Below are positions 22,402-34,900 of a stretch of DNA of 64,000 nucleotides, one piece after another. This DNA is from Erigeron canadensis (taxonomy: Eukaryota; Streptophyta; Magnoliopsida; Asterales; Asteraceae). Positions within the stretch are counted from its first letter, which is position 1, and each line of letters begins with the position of its first letter. The notes beneath the pieces were generated by a model that was not told where the DNA came from, did no database searches, and saw only the letters and a program-made list of their open reading frames with translations. The DNA lies in NCBI RefSeq assembly GCF_010389155.1, contig NC_057767.1:5873765-5937764 (forward strand). The letters are read 5' to 3'. The position numbers and the translations under genes are program-made.

Positions 22402-23896
22402 TGATATATCCATTTATATGTATATTCTCATATCGTTTCTAAGTCGTTTTAAGCTTAATTATGTGCAAATTACATGTATATTCGATGCTTTGATGGTATT
22501 GTTAGTGGTTGCAGGCTTAGAACAAGTGAAATGGTTAGAAACAGCTTTCGGATGACTAGAAGATGCATTAGGATGGTTCATGGATGCGTACGAGTGAAGA
22601 CGGAATGAAAACTACAAGTTTTGGCTGAAAACAGAGCAGGTGCGTCGCACCTGGAAGGTTGGTGCGAAGCATTTTCTTCTCAGAAAGTTGGAAGATGTGA
22701 GAAAACAGGGAGGTGCGGCGCACCAACCCTGTGGTGCGTCACATATCGGGCAGAGGAATTTTTGGAAACAAGGTCAGGTGCGCCGCACCTGATGCTTGGT
22801 GCGTCGCACCTGTAGGTCGGTTTGTGAAGACTTTTTGTAAACTCTATAAATACAAGACCAAAACCCTCCCATTCGAAATACATTCACTTCTAGTCGATTT
22901 TAGGGTTCTTTGAGGCAATATTCAGCAGCTTTTTCATTCACCAAGATCTAAGGGTTGCTCGTGAGTTTCAAGGCATTCAAACGTCGATTTTCTTAGCTTT
23001 TCATTCTCTTTCGCACTTCGGTACAAGATGTTTACTCTTTCTTTTACTATTTGTGACTTATTTATGATTATGTCTAGCTAAATAACTTCATCATCCACTG
23101 AGATGAAGTGACACATTGAATCATGGTTGCATAATCTTTTGAATTCAAGTTGATTGTTAAACGTTTTGTCGTAATCTTAATGTTTTGAGTTCTTATGCTC
23201 TTATCTACTGTTTTGTTGATCATGTATGAATGATTTAGAGGTATCTAGGTTTAGGAGTACATTATTCTAGTCGATTGGGTACAATTGATAAGTGTTAACT
23301 TGTGGTAACATAATAATAAACAACAATAAATAATAGAATTCAAAGTGTTAACGGTTTGGTAAAATCGATAGACAAGATTGTTTACAATAACAATACAAAT
23401 TCGTTAATTTAGTAGGTCTTGATAGAGAAGGTGGTAGCCGGAACTTAGGGTTCGAAAGATTGGTTAATGGGTCGGATAGGGTAATAAGCTAGATGCGCAA
23501 CTAGTGAGTTCTTTGTTCTACCTCGTTATAAAATCAACATGCTGAATTGGTTTTAATATAGATGCAACCTAAATAATGTGTGTCATGGAGTCTAAGTGGA
23601 TGATCTTTTAATTCTATTTGATAAACGACAATTCTCTTTTCGATAAATTCTTCGGAATTTCTAACTCTTTGAATCAACTAACTATTTAATATAAAAACCA
23701 AGATGACCTTGTGTCTTTAAAAAACCAAATTCTTTTTAACTACTTAAAACTCGCTAGCTCTTTGTAGTCTCCGTGGAATGAACCTTTACTTACTTTAATC
23801 TATATTGCATACGGACGGGTCTACTGCCCGATTGTGTGTGGTATTCTATTTGGAGTATTTTTAAGGATTTTAATTTAACTGGATTTTCACACATCA
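22402..23896 (+). mobile_element. Solo LTR, TGAT...ATCA type (copy 3), nested
   Basis: 1495 bp from TGATATATCCA to CACACATCA, flanked by CATGC at 22397-22401 and 23897-23901. It lies between GSMRM and CIDYREL of reverse transcriptase. Plus-strand TATA-like CTATAAATAC lies near 22845. Around 22636-22815 it holds palindromes with the core GGTGCGNCGCACC. Near the 3' end ACGGACGGGTCTACTGCCCG resembles the hairpin of the other copies. Confidence 0.9.
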
Positions 23897-24943
23897 CATG
23901 CGCATGCTTCCGTCTTTCTTTTTAACAAATAGAACCGGTGCACCCCAAGGAGAATTACTAGGGCGAATGAACCCCTTTTCAAGTAACTCTTGGAGTTGCT
24001 TCATCATTTCTTGCATCTCCGTTGGTGCCAATCGATAGGGAGCTTTAGCAATGGGGGTAGCCCCCGGAACAAGATCAATAAAGAACTCAACTTGCCGTTC
24101 GGGGGGAACACCCGGCAAGTCGTCGGGAAAAACATCGACAAAATTGTGAACTATAGGAATATCTTCAATAGGCAAGGGTTTCTTTTCAACATCGATGATG
24201 TGAGCAAGGTAAGCATGACATCCATGTGACAAATATCGTTGGGCACGAGCAAAAGTGAAAACGGATATAGGACGTCCATTTCTATCTCCACATACCACCA
24301 AGTCCTCTCCCTTAGAAGTCTTCAAATAAATCGCCTTTTCGTCACATGAAATTTTGGCATTGCAAGTGCTTAACCAATCCGTACCCAAGATGATATCTAA
24401 TTCTCCCAGTGGGAAAGGAATTAGATTAGCTAGAAAAAATTCCGTAACAATCTTGATTTCACAATTTTTATACACATCCTTTACTATCTCCGTCCTACCA
24501 TTCCCAACTTCAACTTGTAATACACTATCTAAACTTGGCTTAGATATGGGAATGACATGAATCATCCTAGTGGCAACAAATGATCTATTTGCTCCGGAAT
24601 CAAAAAGAATTCTCATAGGTACATTATACATAAGAAATGTACCTGTGATAACATCGTCTGTATTCTTGGCTTGTTCTACGGAGAGTTGGAACGATCTCCC
24701 CCTTTGGTTTCCGTGAGCCAATGCATTTTTCCTCTCCGCCTCTTTCCTTTTTTCTTCAAGTCTCTCCGCCTTAGTCAACTTAGGGCACGAACTTCTCATG
24801 TGACCTTCCTCGAAGCACTTGAAACAGTATACGGGCCTTTGGGGCCTTGCCTTACAATCTCGGCTCATGTAACCCGTCTTCCCACAATTGAAACAAGCCT
24901 TCTCCCTACACGGCCCATGATGATTCCTTTTACAAGTTTTCAA
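23897..24943 (-). pseudogene. Zinc knuckles, aspartic protease and RT N-terminus
   Basis: Minus-strand frame with two CCHC-type knuckles (CFNCGKTGYMSRDC, CFKCFEEGHMRSSC), a retropepsin active site LFDSGANRSF, and the start of RT (PPERQVEFFIDLVPG, PYRLAPTEM, SNSPWGAPVLFVKKKDG). It is interrupted at 23896 by the solo LTR. Its 5' end is out of frame with gag by one base, probably a lost C in the codon after APF. Confidence 0.9.
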
Positions 24944-25887
24944 AAGGGAGCATTTCTTCTAATGACATTACTACCGGAAGCACCATCTTGTCGAAACTTC
25001 TTGTTTGGAGAGTTGTCTCCCTCATACTTCCTCTTCAAGTCATTCTCATCAACCCTCGATTGCTCTATCTCATAATCTCGAGCCACATCACACAACATGG
25101 AGAAGGACTCCATTTGTCTCAAACTTATCCTCTCCCTTAAACTCTTCTTCAACTTCAAGTGGAATTGTTCCTTCAACAACTGTTCATTCTCTAGAAACTC
25201 GGGGCAGAATTGTGCCTTATCAAGGAATTGGGCACGAAATTCCGCCAAACTGAGAGTTCCTTGAGAATCATTGAGGAATTCACTCCTCAATCTCGTCACT
25301 TCCGCCTCCGACCTAAACTCCTTATAAAACATGGCCTTGAATTCGGGCCAATCCAAATTATCAAGCGCCCCCTTCTTCACCGTCAATAAAGTTATCCCAC
25401 CATCCCTTGGCCTTATCCCGCAACATGCTAACGGCAAACACAACCTTAAGGTCTTCGGGGCATTGACTAGTGCGAAAAGACCCTTCAATCTATGACACCC
25501 ATCTCGTACACACAATGGGGTTACGCCACCATGATATTTAGGCGGGTGACACACATCAAAGTCTTTGAAAGAAAACTTTTTCTTATAGAACTTTTCCCCC
25601 GTTACCCCTACATCCTTCACTTCTTCATCTTTCTTAACCTTCCCTTTTTCATCCCTCTTTTCGAATTCTCGTTGGACGTTTAAGGCCACCTCCTCTCTAA
25701 TCATTTGGGCTATATGATCATTCATAGCCCCTTCCATCGTTTGGTTTAGCTTTTTAAGAAGAAGAGGAGTATATTTTTCCAACGCCCTTCCGATTTGGTC
25801 AGAAATATCCATGCTATTTTCCGGGAAAATAATTTCCTCCTCGTCGTGTTTATCGTGCTCTTCCTCTTCATGATGTTGATTCGTCAT
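24940..25887 (-). pseudogene. Retrotransposon gag
   Basis: Starts MTNQHHEEEEHDKHDEEE near the primer-binding site. It has an acidic N-terminus, then the gag core (LDWPEFKAMFYKEF, LAEFRAQFLDKAQFCPEF, LRERISLRQMESFS). Around 25380-25470 the reading frame is wrong for the family: in another frame the same bases give CPEDLKVVFAVSMLRD, so a pair of compensating indels has replaced about 30 residues. It ends with a stop at 24940 where a one-base loss separates it from the zinc knuckles. Confidence 0.88.
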
Positions 25888-26198
25888 TCTATAATAAGAG
25901 TAAATAAATTGATTTAAATACGCAACCTATCTCTTTCTACGAGTCATAAGTCAAAACCTATAACTTCATACTAGACCGTTCCAAAGTTTGACGCGGTTGG
26001 TTTATAAATTTGTTAGTACTTCAATCACAATAAGGCCGGCTTCTTATTGTGCTTTAATACTAGCAAGTTTATAAGCTAACATTATCAAACACATATTCGG
26101 ATCCCACACAAAACTTCTAATACCTAAGGTCGAGTCTCAACTAAGGTTTAAGTCTAGGCACTCTCTACACGAGGGAATACCTAAATCCCTTAAACCTT

Positions 26199-26211
26199 GG
26201 CTCTGATACCA
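26199..26211 (-). other. Primer-binding site (initiator Met tRNA)
   Basis: TGGTATCAGAGCC on the minus strand, two bases inside the 5' LTR, is the usual primer-binding site complementary to the 3' end of plant initiator Met tRNA. Confidence 0.93.
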
Positions 26212-26213
26212 CT

Positions 26214-28164
26214 TGAAACAACAAGACTCGATTTACTCGAAAACACGAAAGTTTTTTTTTATATATATACCCCCACTGCGCCGCAGTGAGGACTAGAACT
26301 CCCACTGTGCCGCAGTGGGAAACCTCGGACCAAAACTGGAAGAATCCTCACTACGCTGCAGTGGGTTTGGCACACTCCCACTGCGCCGGAGTGGGAAGAA
26401 AGGAAAGTCTAGCCATGGGTTTCCACTGCGCCGCAGTGGCCCAAAGCCCTGCAACATCAAAATTTGCCAACTTTAAGATTAAACCAAAACCTTCAAACCT
26501 CAAACCAAAAACTAGGCGAATTACATTCCAGAATTGAAAGCAAGAGGGAGTTAACCTGAAAGCATTCATATTTGTCAAGTTTGTTTGACCCATGACCCAC
26601 TACACAACCATATGGGTCGATTATCCATTTTGACATTTTACAACCAAATAACCATCTTTGTCAACTCCCAAACGACATAAACATGACCATTTACAAAATG
26701 TACCAAAACATGACTACTAACATCCAAAATGTACCATGAGCCAAAGTCAAGAGGGACAACTAGGTTTCTAACCAAAATATGCCATTCTTCTGAGAATAGC
26801 CAAAATAACTTCCAAGTATCTACAATCACTAGCAACTTCAATCTCTATTCTTCAAGACAAGCAACTTAGTTCCTTCTTCTGGAACTACCTATAATCAAAG
26901 GGTAAACATCTGAAAGGTAAGCGAATGCTTAATGAATATGCTTGCATATAATCATATAAACGAAGGAGGGCAATGCTCAAGGGGCTGTTGCATATGGACT
27001 ATGACACCGTCGTGTCATATTCATAATACTCACCCTTGGGCTAGGCATTACATGGATCCATGTAAGCAAATGATTACAATTAACAATCAATATAACAAAA
27101 ACAATGCTCCACATGAGCCACGGCCACCAAAGAGGCATGTAATCAAACTCAACCACAAATGTGGGACTTAACGCCAAATCAATTACCACCAATGGACACA
27201 CTCAACATCGAACGGTAATTGACCCAACGATTATATCAAGATATGAAAGTATACTCACCTCCTTCGCGAAAACAACAATTAATCAAGATAACCGCAAAAG
27301 CACAATATCAAGCTTTCAACCTATCATATATCATAATGCATACATAAAAAAATGCTTAATTTCTTAGCTATCTCAACATAACTAAACAACCCTTTCACTA
27401 GCATTCTAACCTCTAACCCATGCCACTAAGTCATTGAGTTGCTTACTTAACAATCTATTCATATAAATTCCAAGATTTCATCATCATCATCATTATTTCC
27501 ATCACTAGTAAAATCACCATTTTTCATAGTTGAAGCTTTTCTACCAACATTCTCATCTAAATCAAAATTAGCATAAGCAACTCAATAACTAATCCAAAAT
27601 ATCCAATAACTTGGGGGAAAATCATACTTGAGCTCATCACTAGCAAAACCCTTCAATTATTATTTTCAAGAACCCTAATTTCTAGTAAGGAAAGGAAATT
27701 AAGTTAAGAAGTAATTACCTCAAGGAATGCAAGACAAATTTAATACTTGAAATTACTAAGTTCTTCCTTCCCCTCTTCCCTTGATGAATTCGACCCCCAC
27801 CACCACCAATTAACCCAAACCCTAACTTTTTAATCTTGAAAGATGGAGGGATAAATTGTTCTTGATGATTACTATTAGTGATTTTAGCTTTGGATTTAAG
27901 ATTACAAATTTGATTTTTGGATGGAATGCATGTAGAAAAGAGAATAAGAGTGGTAGTGGAATAAGGTGGGTCAACAAACAAGATGGTTGGCATCCTTGGG
28001 TGATGCCACGCCACATGCCTCTTTTTGGGTAAAATTTACCCGCTATCTGCCAAAGTTCCAACTAAATTAACCCCCTTTTCAAAAACAAAATACTAGGAAT
28101 TTATTTTAATGTTAAAACTACAAAAAGGGTTAATTTATTACCTTAAAATTATCGGGGTGTTACA
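26214..28164 (-). repeat. 5' LTR of the gypsy element
   Basis: 1951 bp partner of 16272-18215. It also holds five ACTGCGCCGCAGT-type palindromes (26274-26440), but one present in the other LTR is missing here and one here is missing there; two copies carry point changes. Confidence 0.92.
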
Positions 28165-28532
28165 GGAAATTAATTTTAAGAAGTTTGGTGGTGGTTTCGT
28201 GGTCTAATTTGAAGAAACAAGTGAGATATCGACATTTTAAGTTTTCCGGCGAATTTTTCGGCCACTCAATCGGAAAAGATGAAGATAATGACAATTGATA
28301 AAGTATATTTCAGTTTTCGTCCTTGAACTTTTCACGTTTTGCACTTTCAGTCCCTCACGTGTTTTGCACGTGTGGGACTTAACGGCTGAAACTTAACACC
28401 GTTTAGCCAAAGGACGTCAATTGAAAATTTCTGCCAACTTTAAGGTTAAAATTGTAATAAAAAGCGTTAGGGACGAAAAGTGCAAAAGCTGTTAACTTCA
28501 GTGACGAAAAATGTAATTTACCCTTGTATAAA

Positions 28533-28980
28533 TTAGAAATATAACAAACTTTATAGTTGACTGTGTAAAACGACAATGAATACGTGGATCGAATCAAAGT
28601 TTACGCTACTTAGTCCTCAACATATAGGAGGCCTGGAAAGTGAGTGGGAATTTTTTTTTAAGATTATGTAACAAAAAAATATATATATATAGTGAAGGAC
28701 ACCTAAGTTAACTACGTAAATTGTTTAAGCTTATATTTTAGCTAAGAATTTGGGTGTAGTTATTGTTACAATATGTGTGAATAAGATGTAAAGAAATTGC
28801 TTAAGTGAAAAAATGTGAATTAGAGAATTAAGATATCGGTGTGTATATATAAAGCTTAAGTGAAGAGAGGGTAAAATAGGAACAAGAAGAAAAAAAAAAG
28901 TTAGTAGTATTAATTATATATTATATATAAGGAAAGTAAAAGGAGATTAATTAATTTGTATCATGTGCCCCCTAGGCACA
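28533..28980. repeat. Right arm of the imperfect foldback repeat
   Basis: Inverted, shorter partner of 14985-15823; ends at CCCCCTAGGCACA. It sits directly outside the 9-bp duplication of the Mutator MITE. Confidence 0.68.
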
Positions 28981-29014
28981 TAATAGAAAATCCCAAGTCA
29001 TTATAATGATTCAT

Positions 29015-29266
29015 TTCATATGTACCTGCCTTGATAGCGCAGTGGACATCCCCGTCTTATAATGAAGTTTGGGCCTTGGGAGAGTAAGGTTCGAATCCGA
29101 GCAAGCAAGGTTTTTTCCCCAATTTAGCGTTGTGCATTTTGTAGCAGTTAAATTGGTGTGGTTTTCCCTCCCCTGTGGTTCCCTGACTTGGTGGATCGGT
29201 CGCTAGTGACTGCTTGCCCAATTAGATGTAACGGCTAGCCGTCCCGTGACACGAACGTTAAAAAAA
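29015..29266 (+). mobile_element. tRNA-derived SINE with 15-bp TSD
   Basis: Box A TAGCGCAGTGG at 29035-29045 and box B GGTTCGAATCC at 29098-29108, a 250-bp body and a short A-run at the 3' end. It is flanked by exact copies of ATTATAATGATTCAT at 29000-29014 and 29267-29281. Intact internal promoter and an exact duplication suggest a fairly young copy. Confidence 0.93.
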
Positions 29267-29538
29267 ATTATAATGATTCATATAAAAAATGATAATTATT
29301 AACTTGCATTATTTTTTTGATTGTTTTGAAAATAGAAAAATGTTAAAAGAATTCCTTAGGGCTTCACTTAACGTGCATAAAAAAAATTGTACATTTCCAT
29401 ATCAAAAGCCCACCCCTGAATTTTATGGTAAGAGTACAACTATTTAATGCACTTTAACGAAAGCCTTAGGGATTCGTTTAGAAAATATTGAGTTCATTAA
29501 AAGGGTTAACAGATCCCAAATATTTTTGAAATTTTTTA

Positions 29539-30613
29539 GGATAAATCACACTTTTCGACCCTGAAATTGGCAGTTTTTTTACTTTTCGTCCCTAATGTTA
29601 AAAAATTACAATTTTAACTTTAAAGTTGGCAATATTTTGCAATCAGGGTCCTTCCCCTAGACGGCGTTTGTTTTTTGCTGTTAACGTACGCACGTGAGGG
29701 TATTAATGTCATTTGTTCGTTACACCCGATGGACGAAAAGTGAAAAATGTGCTAACTTCTGGGACGGAAAATGTAACTTACTCTATATTTTTATTTTTAT
29801 AATATAAATTTTTAAATAAAATAAATAAATAAATAAACTTTTTTTCCTTCAATCTTTCCCTGCAATTTGACCACCATTCTTTTCAACATTCATCTCCAAC
29901 ATCTTCTCATTTACTATCTAGACCGAGTCCCGAAAATATATTGAAAATCCATTACAGATCTGAAACCTATTGAAGACCAAGATCCGAATTGAAGAACCCA
30001 AATTGGTCGGGTTTAAGTAACGGTGGTTGCGTTGAACGGTTTTTGTGTGCGCATATATACAAGAAATACCTAGGATTGTTTAAGAACCTAGGTTTGATTT
30101 TTTCCTTTTATATTCTTTATGAAATTAATGTTAATTGTATGTATATTTGTATGTATATGTTTTTTTTTATGAATTTTGTTGTTATTTGCTGATTTTTTGG
30201 GTCGTTTAATGGCGAATGAAAAAAAGGGTGTGCGAAGATTTTGATCAATTGCAAGAATGTGAACCAAAAAGAGCAAAATTTGAGACCTTGAATCGGATTC
30301 AAATTGCAGGGAAAGATTGAAGAAAAAAAGTTATTTATTATTTTTATTTACTTTTATTTTTTTATATTATAAAAAAATTTTAGTCTTTGAAGTTGACACG
30401 TTTTTCATTTTTCGTCCCTTAGGTGTAATGGGAAAATGACATTGATACCCTCACGTGTTTAGCACGTGCGTACGTTAACGGTAAAAATTGAACGACGTCT
30501 AGGGGAAGGACCTTGCTTCAAAATGTTGTCAACTTTAAGGTTAAAATTGTAACTTTTAACATTAGGGACGAAAAGTGAAAAACCTATCAACTTCAAGGAT
30601 ATGTAATTTACTC
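29539..30613. mobile_element. Mutator-type MITE (second family member)
   Basis: Long inverted arms (GGATAAATCACACTTTTCG at the left; right end complementary to GAGTAAATTACATATCC) related to 15833-28523. The 9-bp flanks AATTTTTTA (29530-29538) and ACTTTTTTA (30614-30622) differ by one base. Centre 29780-30380 is also partly inverted-repeat; small frames inside have no signature. Confidence 0.8.
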
Positions 30614-30622
30614 ACTTTTTTA

Positions 30623-31963
30623 ATGCCAATGTACGGATGAGGTCGTATGTGCAAAGGAAACTAAAAGAGACCGAAAATCTTGTGCTAATTTATGGCAAAT
30701 TAGGGGAAAGGTTAGGTAAAGCATGCAGTACCTATCTTAGGTAAAGCAGAGGGTGATATGTAAAATTCAGGGGGTTATGTATGTTTATTAAATTCAAAGG
30801 TTTAATATGTAACTTTTTTTAATGTGGCAGTACCTAAGCTTAGGTAAAGTCTGCAGTACGGATCATTTCCCCAATAAATAAATGGTGGAAATTTAACTAG
30901 AGAAAATGCTTTTGTCTTGCGATATCAAATTTTTAGGCCTTTTTCGTAAGTATTATATTGCTTCACGCCTATTCATAACTTTGGTACCAACGTTACAACG
31001 TAAATGGCACAAGGCATATAAAAAGCAATGAAGGAAGCTTCCATATGATTATATGAAAGGACGACAAATGTGCGAAATAACGCAAATGACGTGTTACAAA
31101 AATTTAATCAGAAAACAGACCAACAAGTCAAACAATCACACTGCTCCTCTATTACAAATCACCCAATGATGCTTTTTTGAATTTGTGAAATACTTATAGC
31201 TAATTAGCTACATACAAAAATAAACCGAAACTATAAAAATAAAATAAAAAATCTTTGATACGTTGAATATGCACAATCTTGTACTCGTATTATCTTTCTG
31301 ACCGGTGTCATGACCAACATCCAAAGCAGATCAAGAGCGATATCGCTTCTTTTTTTGTGTGTGTTTTTGGTGACAACAGTTTGACCCGGGCTAATCCAAC
31401 CTGTTCAGTGAGCAATCCAGCACCATTAGCCTATGCACCTATACCAAATCATGGACCCGAGTATATCAACCTTGGTTCACTTGTGCCAAATCCATCCCTA
31501 TTTGGAACAAAAATGGAGCAAGTTATCCTATGTAGCACATAACTTTGATCAGTCATTTATTTCGAAGACATTAAACTTAGAGGTGGCAAATTTCGGTTTT
31601 AAGTCTTCTTTTTACATGATCTCTAAGTGCGCAATAGGATCAAATGTCACCAAAAAATGTTTGAATAATTTTATCAATAGGAATCAGATTATTACTAAAA
31701 TAAACCCTTGGCATAAGATGTTTGAATAATTATGTACAGTATGGAAGCATTTCTAAACCAAAATAACTTAAATCGTATTAGTTCTTTTATCATCTTTGAC
31801 ACAAAACCTAAATATGTACTTGAATAAGACGAACTGTGTTTTCCAATCTGGACGACCCATTCCATAACCCGCCCATTTTGCTATCTCTACTTGCAACGAA
31901 AAAGCCAAAACTGACTGATTTTTGAGGCGATTTTTTTTAGGTAGAGTCCATAGTGAAAAAAAA
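30623..31963. other. Intergenic, nothing recognised
   Basis: AT-rich downstream region of the CBP60 gene. A repeated TTAGGTAAAG(C/T) motif occurs near 30720, 30742 and 30841. A weak plus-strand frame near 31280-31540 has no family signature. Confidence 0.5.
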
Positions 31964-34900
31964 TTACCTTCTGTATATTTGAGCAATTGATATTACATCA
32001 CCCTTTCGTATCTCTAACATTAGGGAAAACCACTTTACGACACTCAACACAAACTTCCATCTCCTATGAGCTTTGGCCATTGCCGAACAAGGAAACAAAA
32101 ACAGGTCTGCTGCACACTGCAAATTACCAGGTGGAGCCCCGATATATTGCAAGTGCATCGATGATCGTGGGTCACAAATCAAGGTGCTATCCACCTGGCA
32201 TTGGAAGTCCATAGGCTGATCAAATCTAACATCATCTATGGAACTCATTTGATTCAACCCATAATCACCCATGCTAATATCTGGTGATGCAGGGTTCAAG
32301 TGTGGATAATCAAATCGGCCTTTTGGAATGGAATTATTTCCTTCGTGATTTCCTGTCATAACTTGGGTGTCTAAATGAGAAAGATATTCAGTAAAAGAGC
32401 ATGTATTAGTTCTAAGAGAAGCTTCATCATCAAAGGAAAGAACTTTGTCCGAGTTTTGAAATGCGGATATCACCAATTTATGGGCTTCAGCCTACATATG
32501 GAATTCACATTAACGTCCGTGATTAGAATTACACAAATAGTAAGCAAATGAATAACTAGATTTAAAAAAATGTAGATAATCTGAGAACATGACTCCATCC
32601 TTCTTGATAGGTATTCTTTTGATTTGGAGTCTGAAAGAAAAAAAAACACTTAATAGAATTAGAGTAAAGGTTGTCTGAGAAGCTAACCTTGTTGGTTTCA
32701 GAGAGCTTGTCGGAAACAATATATTTTCCATCTAAAAGAAGTCCAAGAACCTGTCCCACAGCATTAAACACGACACCATCCCGTTTCTGTGATCGGGGAC
32801 AATACATATATAGCTTGTAATCATCTAATACACATCTTGTAGCATGCTCCGCAACAACTTCCCACATTTTAGTGGACATACCTGGGCCGAGGATCTGTGT
32901 TGCTTAACATCAGTAAAGCGTCATATGTTAGTTTATGTATCAGATGGTACATGAATCAGTTATGCATCCTGAAGAGAAAAGAGAAAGTAATCTCGATGTA
33001 TTAACTTATAAATGGCTATAGTTTGGTTGTTTTTATTTTTAATCAAAATTAGGTTAGTCAAAGAAACTAGCGAAAAGGGAAACAGGCTGAATCCATTGAT
33101 TTTCTATATCGTTCAGATATTTAGATTATCAGGTTGTGTTTTTTGGGCTTCAAAGAATAGAATGGACATAAGAGTTTTGTGGGTCAACCCAAACTGAATC
33201 GCCCCTTTTAAATCTAAACCATTTTGACCCGTTACCCAGCATGCCCACCTTGCCAACTTTACTTGGAACCAAGAGCACATACATTTGCAAGGAATCAAAT
33301 CATAGATGCAGGTGTTTAATAAAAAATGTCAAATGTAGAAGATATTATAGAAAAGAGAAACATCTTACATGTCTAAGGCTTGTTGGGTCCAGGAAGAAAA
33401 GAACCAAGAAATCTTTGACGGTTCTGATTTTCTCCTTGTTCAGCCGTCTGTGAAAAGCCCCATCTTTGCTGATTTTTTCCAGTCTCCATACTTCATCAGA
33501 TAGATACGGCGGGTGGTGTTTCTTGTATACTAAAATCAAAGAAAAATAAACGTAATGGTCATTCAAGAGTTACATCTTTTATAGTCCACCCTTTAAGTAG
33601 AAACATAGAATGTAAATACTTACGCTCCCCACGATGATCCCTGACAGTAAATGACTCTGACTTTGCTTCTCTTACTCTATTTCCATCACATATATCCAGA
33701 ACCCGTGCTCCTAGCCTGAACTTACGACTCCTCGTCCAACTTGAATTATCCGTAAAAGAAAGATTACCAACTACACCTATGCCTTCGTTGAGATTCAAAA
33801 ATGCATTTCCATGTAGAAGGGGTTTTTTCCCTCGCCTCTCCTTAACTATATTAGCGTTGAACTCTTCAACTGTCCAATTATCATTTACATTATCATCAAA
33901 GTCTCCTTCAAGAACTACTATTTCCACCTTTGCTGCTGACTCGATGCCACTAGAAACTGTTTTCCCGGTATGAGCATCAACTAATGCCACTTTTAACATA
34001 TTGCAGTCTTCTCCTTCAATATTGGTTCCGGTAAAAACTGGAAGAGATAAAGCAGACAGGAACTGTAACTGTAAACTCCTCGGGAGACAGGATTCTATCT
34101 GGTTGTCATAAACCCTGTGTAGATAACATCTATCAGTTTTAGTAACTAGAGTTGACAAGATGAGTGCTTCAAAGGTGTTGGGCCGGGTCGGGCCAAGGTG
34201 AGACACAAATGCTTGCTTTTGTTGTCCATTAATCAAGATTGTTTTAATTAAACATATAATGTGTTTAAATTAAAAGGTATTAGGATGTTGTATACATTGA
34301 AAGTAGACTTAGACAGGGTTTAACACCTTTGGCCCGTTAGACCCATTTGACCCGTTTCCTTTTTGCTACTTCGTTTATAAGTTGAATTTGATACTAAGTA
34401 AGCAGGTAGAGATTGCCACTTTTATGTTGAAACCAAGTACATACATAAAGTTGTGTCATACAGGAATACAGCTTACCACTTCATGTTAGTGATGTGTTTT
34501 TGTATTGCCACTTCGACTTCCTCTCTCACCTGCGTCGCGATATAGCTATCTAATAAGCAACTACAAAATTTATCAAATTTAAAATGCTATGTACTAAAAG
34601 ATGGATAGGTTGAACTGACGCAGAATGCATATAAGAATGCGCAGTTCAATTTTTGGCAGAAATAAGTAAAACGATGTATGGACAAAAATATATACTTTCT
34701 GTACAAAATTTCCGATGATGTTTATTTTTAAAAATATCGTTTGCTATACTTTTTCCATTCAAAATGAATGTATGAATTTTCCACTTACAACTCTCCGGAT
34801 CAAGGGCTCCAAAACCGGCTCCACGTATTTGTTGATGGTACAACACTTCATCACCTCCAGAACCGCACTGTTTATACATCAAGAAGAGAAAAGCAAAAAG

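Larger units (their letters stand above)
16272..28164 (-). mobile_element. Ty3/gypsy LTR retrotransposon, decayed, chromovirus-like
   Basis: Two LTRs (16272-18215 and 26214-28164) begin TGTAACACCCC and end GTTTCA on the minus strand, and the element is flanked by GGAAA at 16267-16271 and 28165-28169. A primer-binding site for initiator Met tRNA and a polypurine tract sit at the expected inner borders. On the minus strand the order is gag, CCHC knuckles, protease, reverse transcriptase, RNase H, H2C2, integrase, chromodomain-like tail, which is the gypsy order. The coding is broken by frameshifts and by two later solo-LTR insertions (19318-20897, 22402-23896), so it is not autonomous. The chromodomain-like tail suggests a Tekay/Del-type chromovirus; that lineage call is tentative. 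Confidence 0.92.
15833..28523. mobile_element. Mutator-type MITE split by a retrotransposon
   Basis: Left part 15833-16271 and right part 28165-28523 are inverted repeats of each other (start GGGTAAATTACACTTTTCG, end complementary). They are flanked by an exact 9-bp duplication TTGTATAAA at 15824-15832 and 28524-28532. Long terminal inverted repeats plus a 9-bp duplication indicate a MULE-derived MITE of about 790 bp, interrupted near its middle by the LTR element at 16272-28164. A second family member lies at 29539-30613. Confidence 0.88.

Noticed and set aside
22621..22913. Cys/Arg-rich small frames inside reverse transcriptase
   Set aside because: They fall in the solo LTR 22402-23896 and reflect the GGTGCGCCGCACC palindromes.
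29030..29110. Functional tRNA gene
   Set aside because: Box A to box B spacing is too long for a tRNA and the sequence ends in a SINE tail flanked by a 15-bp duplication.
31279..31729. Possible small plus-strand gene near the CBP60 3' end
   Set aside because: Two overlapping frames with no recognisable domain, no splice partner and no start context; kept as unassigned spacer.
32510..32640. Extra CBP60 exon between 32491 and 32688
   Set aside because: The open frame there lacks family similarity, while splicing 32688 directly to 32491 restores the conserved [20 protein letters not shown] segment in phase.
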